Shown here piece by piece: positions 10,291 to 25,965 of a stretch of 64,000 nucleotides of DNA. The stretch comes from Rhabditoides inermis. Lineage: Eukaryota > Nematoda > Chromadorea > Rhabditida > Rhabditidae. Where the stretch lies: contig CAWZYM010000331.1 of NCBI GenBank assembly GCA_963966185.1, positions 1,312,501 through 1,376,500 of the forward strand, read 5' to 3'. The notes beneath the pieces were generated by a model. That model was not told the DNA's origin. It saw nothing but the letters and a program-made list of their open reading frames with translations, and searched no databases. Made by a program: the position numbers and the translations under genes. Each line of letters opens with the position of its first letter. Positions within the stretch are counted from its first letter, which is position 1.

Positions 10291-10709
10291 GCAGAAAAAA
10301 AAATACGCAGAGAGAATGCCACCCCACCAGCCACTATCTGCGCCCGTCCGTCGATGAGCTGTCGGAGAGTGTGGGCCGAGGTATGCGAGAAGGTGTGCGA
10401 GGCGCCGTCCACCACTACCTGAACGATGATGAGTTAGAATTGTTGTGCACTTTTGCCATCTCTACATCCTTCTTCAAGTAGAGACCAGAAAGTTCAACGT
10501 TTTGCTAGCAAAAACCCACTTCAATCTCTTCCTGCTCACTTTTCCTGAGCACAACAACAAATGAGATTGTGAACCACACACAATTTCACAAGAACCGCGC
10601 ACCTCCGTGTTGCCTTCCTTCTTCTTCTCATTCTCCTGCTTCTTCCACGGTCCCAGCTCGCGGTCGAGGGTTGGGGGGACGCCGGGGACGAGCTGGAGAG
10701 AGAGGGTTG

Positions 10710-10804
10710 GAGAGATGGAGAGAGAGAGAGAGAGGGTTGGAGAGAGAGAGGGTTAAGGAGATAGAAAGAGAGAGAGAGAGCGAGAGAGAGAGAGAGAGAG
10801 AGAG
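10710..10804. repeat. (GA)n microsatellite in an intron
   Basis: Imperfect GA dinucleotide run with GGTTGGAGAGA interruptions, within an intron of the decayed paralogue. Confidence 0.9.
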
Positions 10805-11269
10805 CCCCACCTCGTACACCTCCTCCCTCGTCCAGTCCTCCCACCCAGTCGGCTGGTAGACCGCGTCGCTGTGGTGCCGCATCGACCAACTGAAGACAAG
10901 TCAGAGAAATTGTGCGAACAATTATACTATGTTTCACTGTTCAACCATACCAACTGGATGCGTGTTCACACCAATATATGGAGAGGGATTTGCCCTACTA
11001 TCCCCACTCATCGTGACAGAATAGACAAAACAGTCGCTAATTGAGTCATACAATCAAAATGCAAGCTACGTTTCGATAATCCACTAAACACCTCTACAAC
11101 GTTTTCTATTGTAATGCAGTACATTTCGTGAGAATATCGAAGATACACTAGAATCAACCAATCAACGATCAACCCACGCGACTCTGTTCCGGGCGTAGAT
11201 GCGCAGACGACGCGGTGCGTCCTCGGCACGGTCACCACGGGAGGAGCGCGACCGGACAAAGCTGCGAGA

Positions 11270-11314
<45 letters not shown>

Positions 11315-11926
11315 ATACTCTACTCTATCTCTCCCCTCTCCACTCACTCTCTGCTGTACTGCATGTACTCCTCGTATAGTCGCTTCTCCGTGCCGGTCAG
11401 TCGAGAGACGTTGACGTGCGGCGGAGCGGCGAAGTGCAGTCTGAAGGATACATTAGAGTGTGGAATTCTACGGACCGTCTAATATTGTCCACTCTCCACT
11501 CACGTCACTTTGTGATTCACGAACGCACCGAATGATAGCTAACAAGTGATTTTTTTTTTCTCTTCTTGATGAACGAACAATTTTCCCAGAACGATCAGCA
11601 ATATCATTCATCGACACATTACGCATACGAAAAAAAGGATTCAAAGTGCAGGATGGAATTAAGGAGAAGGTGTTTCGAATTCGAGGACGGAAGTGACTCC
11701 CACTAGGGAACTACTGATGAGTGGTGATGCTAGTAGTCCACGTTCTTCGCGGAACCCATGGTTCATGAATTCATGATTCATGCCTGAATAACGTATCCGC
11801 CTCACCTCGCCTCGGCAGTCTGCCACGCAGCTAGGAGAAGGCAGCCGAGGGCGGAGGCCAGGCACAGACACAGCCAGGTGCAGAAGATGCAGGTGATGAC
11901 CGAGGCGACCCTGCAGAGAGGAAATG

Positions 11927-11978
<52 letters not shown>

Positions 11979-12374
11979 GACCTCTCGGCGGCCTGTTCGA
12001 TATACTCGTCCTGTCTCTTTCTGCATTTGGAACAGTCGCACTTCCAGACACTCCCGCCCTCGCAGTGCACCCTGTCGGGCATACTGTAGGGAAAAAAGTT
12101 ACGGTGTTTAGTATTACAAATTTTCCAGATATTCGAAAGCTTCGCAACATTTCACACTTCAATTCGCAACATAAATCAACTGTTTTGTCTTCAAAACTTT
12201 ATGCAAACGCCAGAAACTACAACAGAGAACAACTTCACAACAAACAACGAAAAAGAGGGATAACAAAGGTTAGGTATGAGTAACGTGAACGTGGGAAGGC
12301 TCATTAGAAAGTGAGGAATAACAAGGTAGTCAAAGTTAGGTTTAGGTATGAGTATTGTGGGTGAAACGAGTGCT

Positions 12375-15300
12375 TCAGACGCGCTGCTTGTGTCCGCGAG
12401 GCGAGAGCAGCTGGGGGAACACTGAAAATCGATAAATCAATACAACATATACTCGATAATCATGGCTCGAGTGATTCTTGTAGTAGAGCTTCATCTTGTA
12501 CCCTAACCACGTCGAAAGAGAGAGAATACAGGAAAGGGGAGAGAGAGAGAGAGAGAGAGAGATAACTGACTCTTGTAGTAGTGCTTCATCTTGTAGACGA
12601 ATTCGGCGGTGAGAGCGTCCGATCCGAGGCTATCGCCACACGCGCGGTTCGAGATCAGCACCTGAAGAAAGGAATGGAATGTACGGAATGGACTTTGAAA
12701 CTCCGTCCTATTGCAATTCCGTCCTCGTCGTTCTCCTATCGTGATATAAGGACAGTATCACTCTAGTGCTCTTGTCGTCAACCTACTGTCACTTTACAAT
12801 TGAGATAAACCGCAAAAATACTGATGTGTGAACCAAAACCAAACTGTCAATGTCAACTATAGTCTTCGCCTGGAGGATAGTTTCTGTTATTGCCAGCCGG
12901 GGTCAGTTGGCGAAACTCAGTTGCGAGCGAGAGAGGTCAGACAGCGCGAGCAAATGGTCGAGTGTCGCGCGGCCTCTTTGATTCGCATGTCGGCTTCTTT
13001 GATCGATATTATCGTTTGAAAGCGCGCGCTTAGGTCTCCTCACGATTAGAAGGTAGATCGAATGCGACTAGAGGGTAGCTCGATTTTCTACCGTAATCTG
13101 GCAAACTATCTCCCAGAATAATATTATAATTTGCACGCACACACAAGTTTCACAGTGACAACGAGTATGTGTGAACCAAACTGTCAACTAGTCTATATTA
13201 CAAGTGACACGGTAAAAAAAACACGAGTCAATATCAAACTGTCAATCCCTTTCTCACCTTCATCTCGTCGACTAGGCTGTGGTAGCGGAAGTAGTTGAGT
13301 GGCTTGAAGACGGGGCGAACCAGCAGCACCTCCTCCCCCTCCTCCAGCACCTCCGTCGTGTCGTTCGCCCCGTGCACGGAAATGATCTCCAAGAGCACCA
13401 GCTGGAATGGTGACACATGACATAGGTGAGCCCTCCACCGCACAGTTTTGGCTACTATGACGCCATTTTGACATGTAGTATTGGACGAGGCGGCTGACTG
13501 AGGAGGTGACCATATCACTCAATATTGATTACCCACCTTTCCCTCAGCACACTCCTTTTCGGACGGACGAAGAACGCCCTTCTGGTAGCCGAACGCCGAG
13601 TACGGCAGAAGCCACACTACAAAATCATGTGTTCTTTCAATATCGAAACCTGAGTACACCGACCTGTGCCCAGTGTCTAATTCTGGATAAATATTTTGAT
13701 TTGATTCAGTGTCTAAAACTCGGAGACACTGAACACGTCTCACTCACCGGTCCAGATTGCGCCCTCCTCAGCGAGGTGCGTCTTCAGATCGTTCCAGTGA
13801 GACGTCTCAAAGCGCAGCGGGCCGAACTCGGAGTGCACCTATAAGAGCGTAATTGGATATACTCCAGTAGAGTTCTGTATTGTTTCGAGTTATGTTCATA
13901 TGTAACGAACAGATTGTCTGCGAATGCCAAGCAATTCCGTGGCCAAGAGTGTCTTGGTAGATGCGGTAGTAAGAATTCGATCTAACCAGGAACAAGTCGT
14001 TTCCATTCTCCTCGGTGTACTTGTTGAAGTCGAAGGTGAGGTTCTTGCGAATCGGGGCGGGCACTCCGAACACGAGCTGAGATAATTCAGGGGTAAATAG
14101 GAAATGACATCAGACACCACGACACCATGGTGTCGACGATTGACTATAAAGGTTAAAAAACACGATACACAAGCGCTCTTACGTGATAGTCATATTCAGC
14201 TATAACGATTCCGGATAAACACTTGAACTTGAACACAAATGCAGACATGATTTCGTTGTGTACGCGTCATGATCATGTTTACGAACCGCTCGTATTCTGA
14301 ATGAACACCTGATAAAGTACCTTCGACCCACATCGTTCATCTCCTCCCTTCTCCAGTCGGCGAATGCAGTGGGGTGTTGGCGGTCGAACGACCACGAGCC
14401 ATTCTCAGCGGCCGCCAGAGAGGACCACCTGCAAGACATTCAATCATGCCTGTAACTTATCGTGAACATTCGGGCTCTAAATTGCACTGTGACCAATTCA
14501 CGTAGGGACTACAAAATCGTAGTGTGTTCGGGACAAGTGTGATGTATTTTCACTCGATGCAAATACATTTTCATATGGTGAACATTCGGGTAGGAACAAC
14601 CAAACGTATTCTCTGTGGACATCGCCAACCCACTCTCGGATGTTACGGGCGTAGATCTTGAGCCTCTCCGTTCCGTCGTCTGGCGTGTCGCCGCGCATCG
14701 TGCGCTCCCACGTGTGCCTGCAAGCGGGTCACACTGTCTGACTGAATGTCTGTCCCCTCTCCTCTTGATCACTCTTCTGTTTTATGAAAGCTGCAACCTA
14801 ACCTATAGGCGCCGCCGGGCTGTGATTGCCAGCCAAGGTCCGCGAAGCTCAGATTTAAGCGAAAGCTGTCAAACGCGCGGGAAAAGCCCAGAGCGCAACC
14901 TCTTCGAAATTCTGATCGACTTTTTGTTGGAATTTTGAATCGCGCGCGCTCGGTCTTCCCACGATCGGAAATGCGACCATAATGGAGTGCCGTCAGGCGC
15001 GACTGGTACAATATCTAACATCCGCATCCTATAAATAGGCTCATCCTCATTCAACATCCGCAAAAAAGTGTTTTCAGCAAAATCGATGGTCACTTATTTC
15101 TATTCTAGTACAGTACCGCCGGGTGACCGGATCTTCTGAAGCGCGATGTAGTCCCAGTTCATTCTCCCCCAGCCCTCCTTCGATCTCCGACCTACTTGTG
15201 ACTGAACTCGAGGAAGTCGGGGAGGAGCGCGCGCTCCGCCTCCGTCAGCTGTGACTCGTTGATCATCGGCGCGCCGATCGGCGAGTAGCCCGCCCTGAAC

Positions 15301-16036
15301 AGTTGTAAATGTAACAGTACACACTATATTTTTTGTCTACGACACGAATAAAGTGATTCCCACTTGATCCATCCGAGCACGCCAGCGATAGCGATGATGA
15401 GGAAGGCGAGGGCGACGAGCAGGAGCCACAGACACAGGAACACACAGAGGCACCGACACAGCGAGGCGAGGAAGCTGCAAGCGGTCATTGGTCCATCTAG
15501 CACATCCTAGTCCTTGATGAAACTAGCCAACAGAAGAACTGCGGATCAAGAAGACGTAGATACGTCAATCTGATAGAAAGGACGCACCTGCACACGGCCT
15601 GTCCGCGGGTGCGCGAGCGATAGCCACGACGGTCTGGAATGGAAGGAACTGGTGGTGAAGAACACCAGCTACTCGCCTCCCATCGGCTGGTACATCTGCT
15701 CATCCCTGAGGCGGTAGACGCGCTCGCGGCCGTTGCGCAGCATAGTGCGCGCGTGGGCGGCGCGGGCGGCTGCAATACATCTATGTCACATCAATACCGC
15801 TACCTCAATTTGACAGCTACTTCAGAAGACTCCCCGGAAAGTCGTTAGTAAACGTTGACAGCCAACGTTACAGTCTCGCAATTATAGACAGCTAAAGACT
15901 TCGAACGTTCCAAATTGTCACACACATAATCAAGAAATAAACGTAGACATCCTTGCTTACCGAGTCGCTGGTACAGGGTGAGCATTTCCTCCTCATCGTC
16001 ATCGATCGGCGGGTAAAGCGGGTTGGCGTGAGCCAT
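12375..16036 (-). CDS. Nematode membrane protein of unknown family
   Basis: I do not recognise the family. Start ATG is at 16034-16036 (MAHANPLYPPIDDDEEEM) and stop at 12375-12377 (HKQRV). Exons in order lie near 15771-15675 (TMLRNGRERVYRL), 15626-15590, 15477-15363, 15297-15195, 15160-15115, 14715-14620, 14430-14330, 14075-13985, 13840-13758, 13622-13541, 13404-13260, 12660-12572 and 12411-12375. The third carries one clear membrane helix (CVFLCLWLLLVALAFLII). Later blocks include INESQLTEAERALL, TERLKIYARNIREWV, FADWRREEMNDVG, FGYQKGVLRPSEKECAEG and VLLVRPVFKPLNYF. A single helix after a short acidic N-terminus suggests a type II protein with a long luminal or extracellular part. The join between the second and third exons is uncertain because the best splice pair does not keep the membrane frame. 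A decayed copy lies directly downstream. Confidence 0.65.
12871..13120 (-). mobile_element. R1 family MITE-like repeat, copy 3, inverted
   Basis: Reverse complement of the copies at 4413 and 5237: GCCTGGAGGATAGTTTCTG-like sequence at the left, CCGGGGTCAGTTGGCGAAAC inside, GGCAAACTATCTCCC at the right. It sits in an intron of the 12375-16036 gene. Confidence 0.75.
14800..14995 (-). repeat. Diverged R1-related repeat
   Basis: The same order of short blocks as copy 3 is visible (TTGCCAGCC, GCGAAGCTCAG, CGCGCGCTCGGTCT, CCCACGATCGGAAATGCGACC), but identity is low. It lies in an intron. Confidence 0.45.
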
Positions 16037-16346
16037 CCTGGAAAGGAAATCACAATCAAAATCAAATGTTCATACAAATGACGACGTCAAAACAATCTAG
16101 AATAAACATTCAACGTTGATGGTCACATCACAGGATCGCGGAACTTGAGACAATGCGACTGCGCGCTTCTCACCTCGCCTCGCCCATATTTTGGCGCGCG
16201 AAAACAAGTATGACTCATCGCGTCGATCGATATTGACAGGGATTGCGAAACCCTTCATAAAGAAAACACCATTTCGATGAACGGAACGTTTATATGGAAA
16301 AGACGAGTAAAACGGGGGCCGAGCGGCCAACAAAGGTGGGTGGGCT

Positions 16347-19300
16347 TCACTTGGCGACGGCGTCGCACTTGTCGAGCAGCTGCGTCCAGAAGGCCACGTC
16401 GCCGCAGCCGATGCCGCCGAGGGACGTGAGCTGGAAAAAAACACATCCACAGCTAAACTCTCACTCAATCAGAAAAAGTCTCTCCTTCTACGGTCAGAAA
16501 CACGGAGCGAGTACTAGAAAAGAGAGAGCCAGGTTCGCGTCAAGCGGCGCTGATTCTGACAATACCTTGTTGAGATGGGCGACGTCGATGCAGTGATCGA
16601 GCATGGCGGCGCCGGTGGACAGGGCGGAGTGGCAGAGCGAGCACGACTTCTGAATGTCTGCTTCATGAACGACCGTCCACAATGGTCGAATTCCATGTCG
16701 AAACGCGCACTACCAGATCAATCAATCAATCAATCGTTTATCCGGAATCGTTATATCTGAATATGACAACACAATCATAATGATATGGAGCATACAGTAG
16801 TGCCTAAGATGCTAGATACATAATAATCTAACGCCGGGGAAAGACAGGTAGGCTGACAAGGTTAGTGGTGGGAAGACGATACTTGATCGATAATCATTCC
16901 TGGACCATTAGAGTACCATTCTTGACGTGAACAGCTCCGAGGCTTCCTTTGCTTCCATGCCAATTAGTATCTCCTCGCGCCATAGCTGCTTCCACATGAG
17001 GATACTTCCCGCCGCCTCACTGGTTACTCGGGAAGGATTCTTGTCGATGACCGAACATTCGGCGGCGGTGGGGATGAGGACCCGACCGCACGCCGCGGGG
17101 AAAAGAAGAAGAAGAAGGGAAAAGAAGAAGAAGAACACACTACCAGAATACAGGTAATCTACACCCTCAACCCACCGTGTCCCGTCCGACCAGGTCGGTG
17201 AGGGTGGCGCGAGTGCGCGCGCTCGCGCCCAGCCAGCGACGCCCCAGCGCGCGCAGGTCAGACACGTACACAGGGTCGGCTGGAACGGGTGGGGTCATGG
17301 GGTGAACCAGACGAGCTAGTTTAGGTGAATGGTCCGTAATGTCGACATCCTACAATAACCGGCACCGCGTTGTAGTAAAACGTACTACGTACACTAGCAA
17401 CTAGCAGATACCACGTTATCATTTCACGCACACCGAGTCGGCGGGAACGGGACGGGACGGAGAGTAATGAATGTTTGGGAGAATAGTTCGCATTTTCGAA
17501 TTTCCGTTCCACTATTCGCATAACGTGACCGACCTTCGCCCTCGGTCGGCTCGAGCAGCGGGTAGTGCGCGCGCGAGCACCTAGAATGAAGGGGTAAACA
17601 AGTGAACACGTAAACAAACCAGTAAACACACCTGTCAACAGTGGAGTTGGAAACGCCGTCGAGCTGGTCGGCAGTGGAACGAGACAGGCGCTCACAGAAC
17701 GCGATCCTACAGTAACCGGCGTCACATTACCGTATCCCTATTCGACATACAGTACCTCTCGCCATTACCGCGCAGCTGCTGCTGGATCGCCTCCATCTCG
17801 CACACCACGTCGTCGTTGACGAGGTCCGACAGGGTGGTCATCTTGAGATTCTGAAAGAGTCTCAAGATGATGTATTGTACTCCGGAGTGAAGTATAAAAT
17901 CGTGCGGCCAATGCATACATCCCAACGCTTTGAGAAGTTAATTTCCGGAGGATGAGGTACGTGCGGAAACTCAATTAAGCGATGAGTTGCGAAATCGATG
18001 TTATGTGATTACGTACGAAAATTAATTAACAACAGGGTAAATGTAATGTAAAATATCGCCTCCTCCATCGCTTTCTTCTTCTTCTCCTCCACCGCCTTCT
18101 TCTGCTGCTCCTGCTCAGTGAGAGATCGAACGCAGTATCCCCCATCCGTGTACAGCGGAAGTCTGTCAGCGTCGGCGCACCAATTACCGTACCCGGGAGA
18201 AGGTTTAGTGCCGCGCCATCCCATGGATGAGTGACGTTGGTTGACTGCCGCTAGATCCTGATCACACAACGCTGCTGACTTTCCAGATGCTGGCGATGGA
18301 TACTCATTCACTTGCACATCAACCCCGAGAGGCGTCATTACGTCCTCGAACGGCTGGACGGCGTAGCATTCTCCATCTTCAGCTTTCTTCTGAGCAAAGA
18401 AAACTGCATCCACGACAAACGACTGCACGACTGCCTTGCCTCTCTCGTCGAAAAACCTCGCCTCCCGTCTCATGAGCGTGTTCTTCGTATCAGTGTACCG
18501 CCCTTAGCCCAGAAAGCGTTGAGCTGCTTCCAAGGGAGTCAGCATTTCCTCCTTCGATCCATCCTTCACAATAACTTTCCGAGGCTGCGTCTCCTTTCCT
18601 TCCGCATGATCGAACGGTGACAAATCAAGAAGGAAGAAACCGTATACCGATTGGTCGCGGCTGCACTTGAAGTTTAGAGGTCTCTGGGGAGGGAAGAACT
18701 GCTCTCGGGGACAGTGATTTATAAGCGCATTCGGTTTCCTTTTCTCCGCGTTGAAGAGATTTCCGATAGTTCCCGACTTCGCTCTCGCGTGCAAGAAGTG
18801 CTCGGTCAACAGGTCTTCGTGTGGGACACCGGTGCCCATTAAGACGTATCTACTGATGAGGTAGTCCTTGTATTTGTCCGGAAACTGTCCGAACATCTCA
18901 TCGTAGACGAATGTCTGCGTCTTGCGACCCCTCTTCTTGGGCGGTTCCACCTCGTCGTCGTTCGTCGTTTCGCCTTTTCACTTCATGACATTGGCCGCCA
19001 ATGTCATGAAGTGAAAAGAAATTTGCATACTGGCTATTGGCTATTAGAAATTCATAATGATATAAACACCACAAACTCACAAGCTCCTCGACCTGCTCGT
19101 TGAGCGCGCGCGACTCGCCGCCCTCCGCGCACTTCGCCTTGTTGTTGTTGTTGTTCTCCTCGTTCCTCCCCACCCGCCCACGCGATTCCAACGCGTCCAG
19201 GCGACTCGTCTGGAAGACAGCTGGTGTGACAGACGCGGAGACTAACCACTATGCTAGCGTTAACGATTCAGAATCATCTTCAGTAGTATAGTGGTTGTTA

Positions 19301-19879
19301 GTATAATCGTAGATCTAGGATAAATAATTGATTTGACATTCGGGTCATAGGAACCAGCACCTACCAGCCAGGTAATGAGCTCGCCCTGCTGGCGCACCGT
19401 GTGCTGCAGCGCCTGGAAAAAAAAACTTATCATATCGTACACAACCTCCCAAGTTTGAGATAATCCCCCCTAATCATGCCATGAAGGCGGAACGTCGAAA
19501 TAAACTATTCTCTCGTGGCACGCTGAACATTACTGCTCATCAATATCCACTTGAAAGTCGACGAGTCGATTCACCTCGATCTTGGCGGCGCAGTCGTGGT
19601 GCTCCTCGGGCGGCGCCGATGGGTTGGTGGTGGAAGAACGCCGGCCGAGACGAGAAAACGACTCCCTATCAAGTGATGTGTAAAGTAGCTGTCAGTCTCC
19701 TCAAATCACTCCCGAAATGTCGGCCATCTACATCCGAAATGCCTCTAACCACTTAAACTTTTTGCAATTGCCCTCTAACTACTTCGAACCACTTCGAAAA
19801 CTTACCTGAACTGCGAGAAGAACTGGTCGTCGTCCTTGTCGCGGTCGCGGCCGAAGAACGAGTTCCTGTCGATCGGCAT
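16347..19879 (-). CDS. Coiled-coil protein with C-terminal Cys/His cluster, unknown family
   Basis: I do not recognise the family. Start ATG is at 19877-19879 (MPIDRNSFFGRDRDKDDDQF) and stop at 16347-16349 (LLDKCDAVAK). Exons read, in order: 19879-19805; 19640-19572 (NPSAPPEEHHDCAAKIE); 19412-19365 (ALQHTVRQQGELITWL); 19210-19081 (TSRLDALESRG to NEQVEEL); 17850-17758 (MTTLSDLVNDDVVCEMEAI); 17715-17632; 17580-17530; 17280-17175 (ALGRRWLGASARTRATL); 17075-16915; 16695-16566 (CSLCHSALSTGAAML, then DHC and AHLNKV); 16430-16347. The first third is a heptad-like coiled coil. The C-X2-C...H-C...H cluster near the end could bind zinc. The intron at 19080-17851 is large and contains unrelated same-strand ORFs and a perfect palindrome. 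The gene is divergent from the ion-channel gene starting at 20405. Confidence 0.6.
16723..16800 (-). repeat. Non-LTR-like 3' tail fragment, copy 1
   Basis: (AATC)n followed by GTTTATCCGGAATCGTTATA and GAATATGACAACACAA. The same block occurs at 35156-35235 and, diverged, at 40110-40165 and its duplicate at 60022-60077. Read on the minus strand it ends in (GATT)n, as a non-LTR element 3' end might. The element type is inference. Confidence 0.5.
18009..18950 (-). pseudogene. Two same-strand ORF blocks inside an intron, unknown origin
   Basis: Two open blocks lie within the 1.2-kb intron of the surrounding gene. The first (18950-18504, about 148 codons) begins with a basic stretch (PPKKRGRKTQTF) that looks like a nuclear localisation signal and ends in a stop after EAAQRFLG. 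The second (18473-18009) includes MGWRGTKPSPGYGNW, a CVRSL segment and a Lys/Glu-rich tail (KKAVEEKKKKAMEEA). They are separated by about 30 nt with a stop and no usable intron. Neither has a convincing start codon or splice junction to the host gene. They may be one ancestral ORF broken by mutation, for example from a mobile element. I recognise no family. Confidence 0.4.
18974..19018. repeat. Perfect 21-bp inverted repeat with 3-nt spacer
   Basis: The left arm 18974-18994 (CTTTTCACTTCATGACATTG plus G) is exactly complementary to the right arm 18998-19018, around the spacer CCG. It lies at the upstream edge of the intronic ORF blocks. Confidence 0.95.
19230..19300 (-). repeat. tRNA-like A-box fragment
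   Basis: The minus strand reads CGCTAGCATAGTGGTTAGTC, resembling a tRNA D-arm/A-box and the heads of the SINE-like copies at 46860 and 56777. No B-box is seen here. Confidence 0.35.
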
Positions 19880-20404
19880 GGCGAGAAGAACCGGAAATGA
19901 CATCAGTTATATTCAATATAACATTATTAAAACATTTGAAAAATATCGCCTCGCCTCGCGATCACCAGAAAATGTAATAATGTGTTACTAATCTAAAACT
20001 ACATGCGTAACACAAGTTAGAAGCGAGTAATCGCAACGCAAACAATTAGAAGCTGCTTTGACTCGTTTTGTGAATAAATTACAAAAGAAAGAAAATGAAT
20101 TACAAACAATTTGAAAAAAAAAATTAAAAAAAAATCAAAATGAATATACTTCCCGCGCGTGTACACTTTGATTGCACAACAAAGTACGGCTATAGTAAAA
20201 CACACTCCGTCTGCACTAGCCACATTCTTGTTAAGTTTTTTTTTTATTTGTTTCCAGTCCACTGTTTGATATAATACCTAAATGTTTCACATTCACATAA
20301 CGTCTCCGATGCCACTTGTAAAGTGCGAGCGTGGGAAAACGCTGCGCTAACGATGCCGCGTCGCCGAATGATAATGCCACTATTCATCGTTTCTGATCGA
20401 ATCA
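19880..20404. promoter_or_regulatory. Divergent intergenic region
   Basis: 525 bp between the starts of the minus-strand coiled-coil gene and the plus-strand channel gene, so it should hold both promoters. It is AT-rich with A/T homopolymers. I see no specific operator. Confidence 0.5.
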
Positions 20405-24550
<4,146 letters not shown>

Positions 24551-24719
24551 AGAAACTTCTCTATGCATAAACAAACGTTGAGACAACATAATTTATCACA
24601 CTTACACTATACAATACGAATGCAAGTGAAAGGCCAAAAGCTGAAGGGCACGGTATCGACACGTTGGAGAGAATAGACATTTGTATAGGGGTTGCTTACT
24701 ATTTACAACTACTCGTTTA

Positions 24720-24923
24720 CTAGTACTGGCTGTTGCGGTAGATGCTTCCTAGGCGCTCCATGATGGCTTTCTCCGAGGGGTTGGTGAGCAGGTCGGCTGG
24801 AAGGGAGGAAGGTAAACAAGTAAACACATATGTAAACAAGGCTCACCAGCGTAAAAGAAGTCGAACCACATGGTGTTGGCCTTGGAGTTGGACATGCCAG
24901 TGGTGTGGACCTGGAAGGGGGAG

Positions 24924-24972
<49 letters not shown>

Positions 24973-25022
24973 GAGAGAGAGTGAGAGAGTGAGAGAATGA
25001 GAGAGTGAGTGTGTGTGTGTGT

Positions 25023-25072
<50 letters not shown>

Positions 25073-25453
25073 ACCTGCTCAGCAGTCTCATCGAGCTCGG
25101 CGACGAACCACGAGATGAGCTTGCGGCCGTTCGGGGTGTCCTGGAAATCGATAAGGATACTGTATGTACATAGGATACGGTAGACAAAATGCGCACTGTA
25201 GGATACGGTACCTTGTGGAGGATGGCGAATGGCTCTACGCAGCGCTGCTCAGTCTGGGGAGAGTCCGGGGTGTGACCGATCTCCACCTAGATCGAGAGTA
25301 GAAGAAATTCAAAGAGGTAAAAATCGATAACTTATTGATACCTGGGGAATGGCGCGGGTGTCCATTGTGACGGGCAGGATGCGAGTGGCAGTGTAGCCAG
25401 TCTCCTGAACGGGCTCTCTCTCTCCTGTCTCTATTTCTTTCTCTCTTTCTCTC

Positions 25454-25508
<55 letters not shown>

Positions 25509-25537
25509 TTCACTCTTTCTCTCTCTCTCTCTTTCTC

Positions 25538-25574
<37 letters not shown>

Positions 25575-25579
25575 CCCCT

Positions 25580-25623
<44 letters not shown>

Positions 25624-25915
25624 CCCCCCTCTCTCTATTTTACTCCCACCCCACCTCATAGGCAGCCCTGAGGCAGGCCTCCTCCAGGCTCTCCTCCATC
25701 TTCTTGCGTGCCTTGGGAAGGAGGTACTCCTCCCGCTCCTCCGAACCAACGAACAGAACGCACACCTGCAATGGATTTGCAATAGAAAAAAAGCGAATCG
25801 ATGGAACTATAAACGGAAAACATGAGTGTGACAGGAGAACAGCTCCAGCATTCAAACACATAAGCTGAGAAGGGTAGAAGGAAATAGGGAAGAATAGGAT
25901 GGAGAGAGAAAGAAG

Positions 25916-25965
<50 letters not shown>

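Larger units (their letters stand above)
9400..12082 (-). pseudogene. Decayed tandem paralogue of the 12375-16036 gene
   Basis: The exon order matches the intact neighbour upstream. First is a Cys-rich start exon (12082-11980, WKCDCSKCRKRQ; ATG at 12080-12082). Next is a membrane-helix exon (~11912-11811, CIFCTWLCLCLASALG). Then come 11440-11345 (NVSRLTGTEKRLYEEY), 11265-11165 (RLRIYARNRVAWV), 10890-10805 (WEDWTREEVYEVG), about 10420-10340, and 9500-9420 (LPFAAFGYQRGVYRP). The last block aligns with FGYQKGVLRP of the neighbour, but the donor that follows there (AAAGGTGGG) reads AAAGGGGAG here, so the splice site is lost. The exons that follow in the intact gene are missing and the fusogen remnant begins instead. 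Degenerate repeats fill 9540-10290, where other exons should be. I call it a truncated pseudogene; a chimera with downstream sequence is possible. Confidence 0.6.

Noticed and set aside
10569..10859. Arg/Glu-rich and Ser/Leu-rich ORFs over GA/CT tracts, here and in many other introns
   Set aside because: Produced by dinucleotide repeats with no length-3 periodicity constraint or splice context.
18974..19018. Intrinsic transcription terminator
   Set aside because: This is a eukaryotic intron. The palindrome has no role of that kind here.
19690..19800. Extra exon of the coiled-coil gene
   Set aside because: The block CACTCCCGAAATG...CACTTCGAACCACTTCG matches the iterated repeat family at 9911-10099 and is not coding.
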